Shown here one piece after another: positions 30,850 to 34,315 of a stretch of DNA of 34,315 nucleotides. Under the pieces are notes generated by a model. The model saw only the letters and a list, made by a program, of their open reading frames with translations, ran no database searches and had not been told where the DNA came from. Location: contig CAYJMF010000050.1 of assembly GCA_964370855.1 (NCBI GenBank), positions 1-34,315 of the forward strand, written 5' to 3'. The translations under genes and the position numbers were made by a program. The stretch's first letter is position 1, and every line of letters begins with the position of its first letter. The DNA comes from JAKLKS01 sp964370855. Lineage in GTDB: Bacteria; Planctomycetota; JAJSAM01; JAKLKS01.

Positions 30850-30878
30850 AGGATAGCCGTCCCCACGCCCCGGGGCAA
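30850..30878 (-). promoter_or_regulatory. cstA promoter, leaderless
   Basis: On the minus strand -35 TTGCCC (30878-30873), a 17-nt spacer and -10 TATCCT (30855-30850). The hexamer ends 8 nt before ATG 30841, with only C residues between. It is the clearest -35/-10 pair among the leaderless promoters. Confidence 0.55.
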
Positions 30879-30910
30879 GGCGGCGGCGGGGAGGGCGGCG
30901 GGTGCGGGGA

Positions 30911-31327
30911 CTACGCCGGCTCGAGGCGCTCCGCGAGCAGGGACTTCGAGGAGGTCGAGCGGCCCCGGCCGATCCACTTGCGGACCTCGGCCACGAGCCG
31001 GTCCGGGGCGATGGGCTTCTCCAGCACCTCGTCGGCGCCGAAGGAGAGGAGCCCCTCGCGGTCCTTCACTTCGGGGACGCCGGAGAGGACGAGGACGGGG
31101 ACCCGGTCGAGGCGGCGGTTGGCCCGGAGCACGCGGAGGACGCCGGATCCCGTCAGGCCGGGGAGCCAGAGGTCGAGGACCACGCAGTCGGGGCGGTCGC
31201 GGAGGGCCTTCTCGACCGCCACGGAGCCGTCCCGGGCCTGCAGGACCTCGTAGCCGGCGGCCTCGAGGGCCACGCGGCAGAAGATCCGGAAGGCATCGTC
31301 GTCCTCGACCAGCAGCACGCGATGCAT
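30911..31327 (-). CDS. Single-domain response regulator (CheY-like receiver)
   Basis: 138 residues made up of one receiver domain and a short tail. The acidic pocket is VEDDD (residues 8-11), the phospho-acceptor is D52 in VVLDLWLPGLTG, the switch serine is in VPVLVLSGV, and the conserved lysine is in EVLEKPI. No output domain is present, so it signals by protein contact, like CheY or SpoIIAA-type adaptors. No histidine kinase gene is in the window. Start ATG 31327 has AAGGA about 5 nt upstream. It is leftward and precedes cstA with its own gap of 69 bp, which holds the cstA promoter. Confidence 0.9.
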   Translation of the reverse strand: MHRVLLVEDDDAFRIFCRVALEAAGYEVLQARDGSVAVEKALRDRPDCVVLDLWLPGLTGSGVLRVLRANRRLDRVPVLVLSGVPEVKDREGLLSFGADEVLEKPIAPDRLVAEVRKWIGRGRSTSSKSLLAERLEPA

Positions 31328-31544
31328 GGGGTCCTTCCCGCGGGGCCGCCCCGCCCCGCCGACGCCGGAACCCGCTCCGCCGCGGCGGGAAACGCCGGAA
31401 TCAGGTTACCACGGTCGCGCCCCCGCCGGAAAGGTCCCCCGGCCGGCGCTTTCCTCCCGTCAAGATGGGCCCCGGAAGGGGCCCCGTCCTGCCGATGAAG
31501 GGGGGTGGGCCCGTTCGGGGCCGTCACCTGTGGAGGGCACGACC

Positions 31545-33044
31545 ATGAAGCGTCGCATTCTCGCGGTCGCCGCGGGTCTGGCGTCGGCGCTGCTCGCGGC
31601 GGGGTCCGCGGCCGCCGGCGAGGAGGAGCTCCGGAAGGAGCTCGACGAGACGAAGGAGCAGGTGCGGAGGCTCCTCGAGAGGGTGGACCAGCTCGAGGGG
31701 CGCACCGGGGCGAAGGGGGAGATCGGCGAGGCCGTGGAGAAGTACCTCGCCGCGCGGCCCGCGGGGACGCCGGGGGCCGCCGCCGGGGCGGCCGCGGGAG
31801 GCGTCACGGCGCCGGGCTCCCGGAAGCTCCGCTTCTCCGGCCACATCCTCTTCTGGTGGGAGCAGTGGAACGGGACCCACCGGATGTACGACCCGGGGGG
31901 AGCGGACGTCAACGACGTCGGCTGGCTCCGCACGTCGCTCCAGGCCGACGCCGACATCACCGACGACCTCCGTGCGCGGGTCGAGATCCGCGACGCCCGG
32001 GCCTGGGGGGGCGAGCCCTCCACGACGGCGCAGCTCCAGACCGCGGGCACGGGCACCGACCTCAAGCAGGGCTGGTTCGAGGCCGACGACCTCTTCGGCT
32101 GCGGCACGAAGACCCGGGCCGGCCGGCAGGTGCTGTCCTTCGGTGATCAGCGGCTCGTCGGCGACCTCGACTGGGCGACCTACGGGCGCTCCTTCGACGG
32201 GCTCCTCTTCACCCACGTCTACGACAGGACGAAGGTCGACCTCTTCGCGACGCGGGTGATCGAGCGGGGGGGCGGTGCCTTCACGCCCGGCGTGGACAAC
32301 GACGACCGGGACTTCCACGGCATCTACGTCTCGACGCCGAAGGCGCTCCACCACAGCGACCTCGACGCCTACCTCCTCCTCGTGCACGACCGCATGGCGA
32401 TGCCCGGCGAGGTCGCCGGCGACGCGGGCAACACCGCCTTCCTCACGGGGGGCCTCCGGATCGCCGGCGCGAAGGACTCCTTCGACTGGGGCGCGGAGGG
32501 GGCGGTGCAGCACGGCCGCCTCTCCGGGGACGGGCTCTTCGCCTGGGCCGCCCACGCCCGCGCCGGTTACACGATGACGGAGACGAAGTGGACTCCGCGC
32601 TTCGGCCTCGAGGCGGACTGGGCCACGGGGGACGACGACCCGGCGGACGGCGACCGGGAGTCCTTCCAGACCCTCTTCCCGACGAACCACATGCACTACG
32701 GGATCGCGGACATGATGGCCTGGCAGAACATGCGGGCCGTGCGGGCCTCCGCGAGCGTGAACCCCTGCGACCGCTGGACCGTCCAGGCCGACGTCTGGCG
32801 GTTCTGGCTCGACGACGCCGACGACGCCTGGTACGGGGCGAGCGGCGCCGCCATCCGCGGCGGGGCGGCGGGGGCGTCGCGGTACCTCGGCACCGAGGTG
32901 GACCTCGTCGTCACCTGGAAGGCCTCGGACCACATGAAGGTCGCCATCGGCGGGGCGCAGTTCTTCGACGGCGGCTTCGTGCGCGACTCCGGCGGCGGCG
33001 GCGACTCGCTCTGGTTCTACGTGCGGGTGCAGGTCCTCTTCTAG
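31545..33044 (+). CDS. Alginate-export-family outer-membrane beta-barrel (porin)
   Basis: 499 residues. Signal peptide ILAVAAGLASALLAAGSAAA (cleavage near residue 25), a coiled coil (EELRKELDETKEQVRRLLER, about 26-55), a Pro/Ala/Gly linker, and an outer-membrane barrel. The barrel start RKLRFSGHILFWWEQWNGTH, TKTRAGRQVLSFGDQRLVGD and DWATYGRSFDGLLFTHVYD match the Alginate_exp family. The closing strand ends SLWFYVRVQVLF with the terminal phenylalanine typical of outer-membrane proteins. It may transport anionic sugars or act as a general porin. The coiled coil could reach the peptidoglycan. ATG 31545 has GGAGG about 10 nt upstream. The 217-bp gap before it shows a GGGCCCCGGAAGGGGCCC palindrome but no clear promoter. 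Confidence 0.85.
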   Translation: MKRRILAVAAGLASALLAAGSAAAGEEELRKELDETKEQVRRLLERVDQLEGRTGAKGEIGEAVEKYLAARPAGTPGAAAGAAAGGVTAPGSRKLRFSGHILFWWEQWNGTHRMYDPGGADVNDVGWLRTSLQADADITDDLRARVEIRDARAWGGEPSTTAQLQTAGTGTDLKQGWFEADDLFGCGTKTRAGRQVLSFGDQRLVGDLDWATYGRSFDGLLFTHVYDRTKVDLFATRVIERGGGAFTPGVDNDDRDFHGIYVSTPKALHHSDLDAYLLLVHDRMAMPGEVAGDAGNTAFLTGGLRIAGAKDSFDWGAEGAVQHGRLSGDGLFAWAAHARAGYTMTETKWTPRFGLEADWATGDDDPADGDRESFQTLFPTNHMHYGIADMMAWQNMRAVRASASVNPCDRWTVQADVWRFWLDDADDAWYGASGAAIRGGAAGASRYLGTEVDLVVTWKASDHMKVAIGGAQFFDGGFVRDSGGGGDSLWFYVRVQVLF

Positions 33045-33061
33045 TTCGACGGGCTTTCGCC

Positions 33062-33090
33062 GGGGGGCGGTCCCGCGGGGGCCGCCCCCC
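33062..33090 (+). terminator. Terminator-like hairpin after the porin gene
   Basis: A 9-bp perfect stem (GGGGGGCGG and its complement), with further inner pairing, lies 17 nt after the porin stop. It is followed by a short T-containing stretch (TTCGATT). Confidence 0.6.
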
Positions 33091-33158
33091 TTCGATTCCC
33101 GCCCGGCCCGGTGCGCCCGGGGGCACACTGGCGCGATGCCCCCCCGGGTCCACCTGCC

Positions 33159-34250
33159 ATGGTGAGCGACGCCCGCTCCCTCCCCTCCCGCGCCGACGCC
33201 GTGATCGTCGGCGCCGGGCTCGCCGGGGCCTCGGCGGCCCGGGCGCTGGCGCTGCGGGGGATGAAGGTGCTGGTGCTCGACGCGGAGCGCGTCCCCGGAT
33301 CCCACTCCTCGGGGCGCAACGCCGCCATCCTGCGGCGGGTCATCGAGGAGCCCTCGACGGCGGCCCTCGCCCGCCGCGGCGGCGCCGCCATCGCCGACCC
33401 TCCGGCGGACCTCGCGTCGGAGCACCCCTTCCTCGACCGCCACGGCGTGCTCCTCACGGCCTGCTCCGGGGCGGCGGCCGTGGCGCTCGCCGCCGCGGCG
33501 CGGGAGGCGCGGCGGGCGGGGCTTTCCGTGGAGGACCTCGGCCCCTCCGCCGCGGTCGCCCGGGCGCCGGTGCTCACGGATTCCCGGGTTGCGGCGGCGG
33601 TCTGGTGCCCCGGCGACGGGACCGTGGACGTGGCGGGGCTCCTCGACGCGATGCTCCGGTCGGCCCGGGCGCGGGGGGGCGTCGTGGCCGCGGGGGCGGC
33701 GCTCCTCGGGATCCGGGTTTCCGGGGGAAAAGTATCATCCGTTGATACATCCCGGGGGACCGTCCGCACGGGCCTCGTCGTGGACGCCGCCGGGGCGGCG
33801 GCGGATCCCGTGGCGGCGCTGGCGGGGCTCCCTCCGCTCCGGCTCGTCCCCTACCGCAGGCACCTCTACCACCTCGGGGGGAACCCCCTCCTCCCCCACG
33901 GCTCCCCCACGGTCTGGGACGTGGGCCGCGGGATCTACGTGCGCCCCGAGGGGACCGGGGTCCTCGCCTCCCCCTGCGACGAGGACGCCTACCCGCCGGT
34001 GCTCGAGGAGCCGAAGGTGGTGCCCGCGATGCGCGCCCTCCTCGTGGACAAGCTGGAGGAGGCGTTCCCCCGCTACGGCCGCTTCACCGTGCGCCGCGCC
34101 TGGGCCGGCCTTCGCACCTTCGCCCCGGACCGGAAGTTCGTCATCGGCCCCGATCCCCGCCTGCCGGGCTTCGCCTGGTGCGCCGGCCTCGGCGGCCACG
34201 GCGTCTCCACCGCCGTCGCCGTCGGCGAGGAACTCGCCGCGCGGCTTTAG
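33159..34250 (+). CDS. FAD-dependent oxidoreductase (DAO/glycine-oxidase fold)
   Basis: 363 residues. The FAD-binding dinucleotide fold opens ADAVIVGAGLAGASAARALA (G-x-G-x-x-G) and the adenine-ribose strand ends VLVLDAE. SHSSGRNAAILRR follows, the usual N-x-G flavin loop of D-amino-acid, sarcosine and glycine oxidases. The C-terminal part has VRRAWAGLRTFAPDRKFVIG and CAGLGGHGVSTAVAVGEELA, closing the FAD site. The substrate is probably a secondary or D-amino acid, not determined. ATG 33159 (MVSDARSL) is used, though no ribosome-binding site precedes it. A leaderless 9-codon ORF ending over this start is discussed separately. The stop TAG shares its G with repeat B3. Confidence 0.88.
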   Translation: MVSDARSLPSRADAVIVGAGLAGASAARALALRGMKVLVLDAERVPGSHSSGRNAAILRRVIEEPSTAALARRGGAAIADPPADLASEHPFLDRHGVLLTACSGAAAVALAAAAREARRAGLSVEDLGPSAAVARAPVLTDSRVAAAVWCPGDGTVDVAGLLDAMLRSARARGGVVAAGAALLGIRVSGGKVSSVDTSRGTVRTGLVVDAAGAAADPVAALAGLPPLRLVPYRRHLYHLGGNPLLPHGSPTVWDVGRGIYVRPEGTGVLASPCDEDAYPPVLEEPKVVPAMRALLVDKLEEAFPRYGRFTVRRAWAGLRTFAPDRKFVIGPDPRLPGFAWCAGLGGHGVSTAVAVGEELAARL

Positions 34251-34289
34251 GGGACGCACCCAACTTTCCAACTTTCCTGTGGATAACTT
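34250..34289 (+). repeat. Family-B repeat, copy B3
   Basis: A 40-bp copy differing from B2 at two positions. The DnaA box TTATCCACA is on the minus strand (34278-34286). As with B1, its first G completes the TAG stop of the upstream gene. It is oriented as a left end, so either a further element or a solo end lies to the right, beyond the window. Confidence 0.9.
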
Positions 34290-34296
34290 CCAGGGC

Positions 34297-34315
34297 GGGC
34301 TGCCGACGGCAGCCC
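34297..34315. repeat. Perfect hairpin at the window end
   Basis: GGGCTGCC and GGCAGCCC surround the loop GAC, a perfect 8-bp stem beginning 7 bp inside B3. It could be a terminator for the oxidoreductase gene or part of the repeat unit. The window ends on its last base. Confidence 0.6.

Overview
The window is very GC-rich DNA (roughly 70% by eye, not counted). Codon third positions are almost all G or C and genes are tightly packed. No rRNA, tRNA or CRISPR array is visible. An outer-membrane beta-barrel of the alginate-export type, a lipoprotein-like TPR protein, carboxypeptidase-regulatory-like repeats and two c-di-GMP PilZ proteins point to a Gram-negative-type bacterium. A Planctomycetota, Myxococcota or Acidobacteriota-like lineage would fit, but the sequence alone does not fix the phylum. 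An Illumina-like poly-G artefact inside one gene suggests a draft or metagenome assembly.

Layout. 1-6226: mostly leftward, unrelated housekeeping or accessory genes (methyltransferase, HIT protein, carboxypeptidase-regulatory-like protein, two GNATs, PRC-barrel, SanA/DUF218 protein, double-VOC protein), interrupted by three copies of a 106-bp long-armed palindrome (family A). 6336-17080: DinG/Rad3-type helicase, MgtE, two paralogous PilZ proteins, leucine-dehydrogenase-type enzyme, topoisomerase I with a histone-H1-like N-terminal tail, and a large TPR lipoprotein-like protein. 17080-18820: a compact mobile unit bounded by 40-bp inverted repeats (family B). It holds a REP-associated tyrosine transposase (RAYT/Y1) and a divergent small membrane protein. 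18834-29181: DUF885 peptidase, then a locus of the MoxR/DUF58 type (membrane protein, DUF4129-like, DUF4350, MoxR ATPase, DUF58; convergent SpoIIM-like, RDD and a DUF3352-like exported protein). 29210-34250: CstA transporter, single-domain response regulator, alginate-export-like porin and FAD-dependent oxidoreductase, ending in a third family-B repeat.

Most notable reading: the RAYT protein ends in a region that lines up well with DnaA domain IV, and every family-B repeat carries a perfect DnaA box (TTATCCACA). This suggests a transposase that recognises its ends through a captured replication-initiator DNA-binding domain. A second theme is leaderless expression: about nine genes have a TANNNT hexamer ending 6-8 nt before the start codon and no Shine-Dalgarno. 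In the MoxR locus successive genes overlap by 4 nt (GTGA, ATGA, TTGA), implying translational coupling. Its DUF4350 gene is broken only by a 115-nt poly-G-containing duplication that is probably artefactual.
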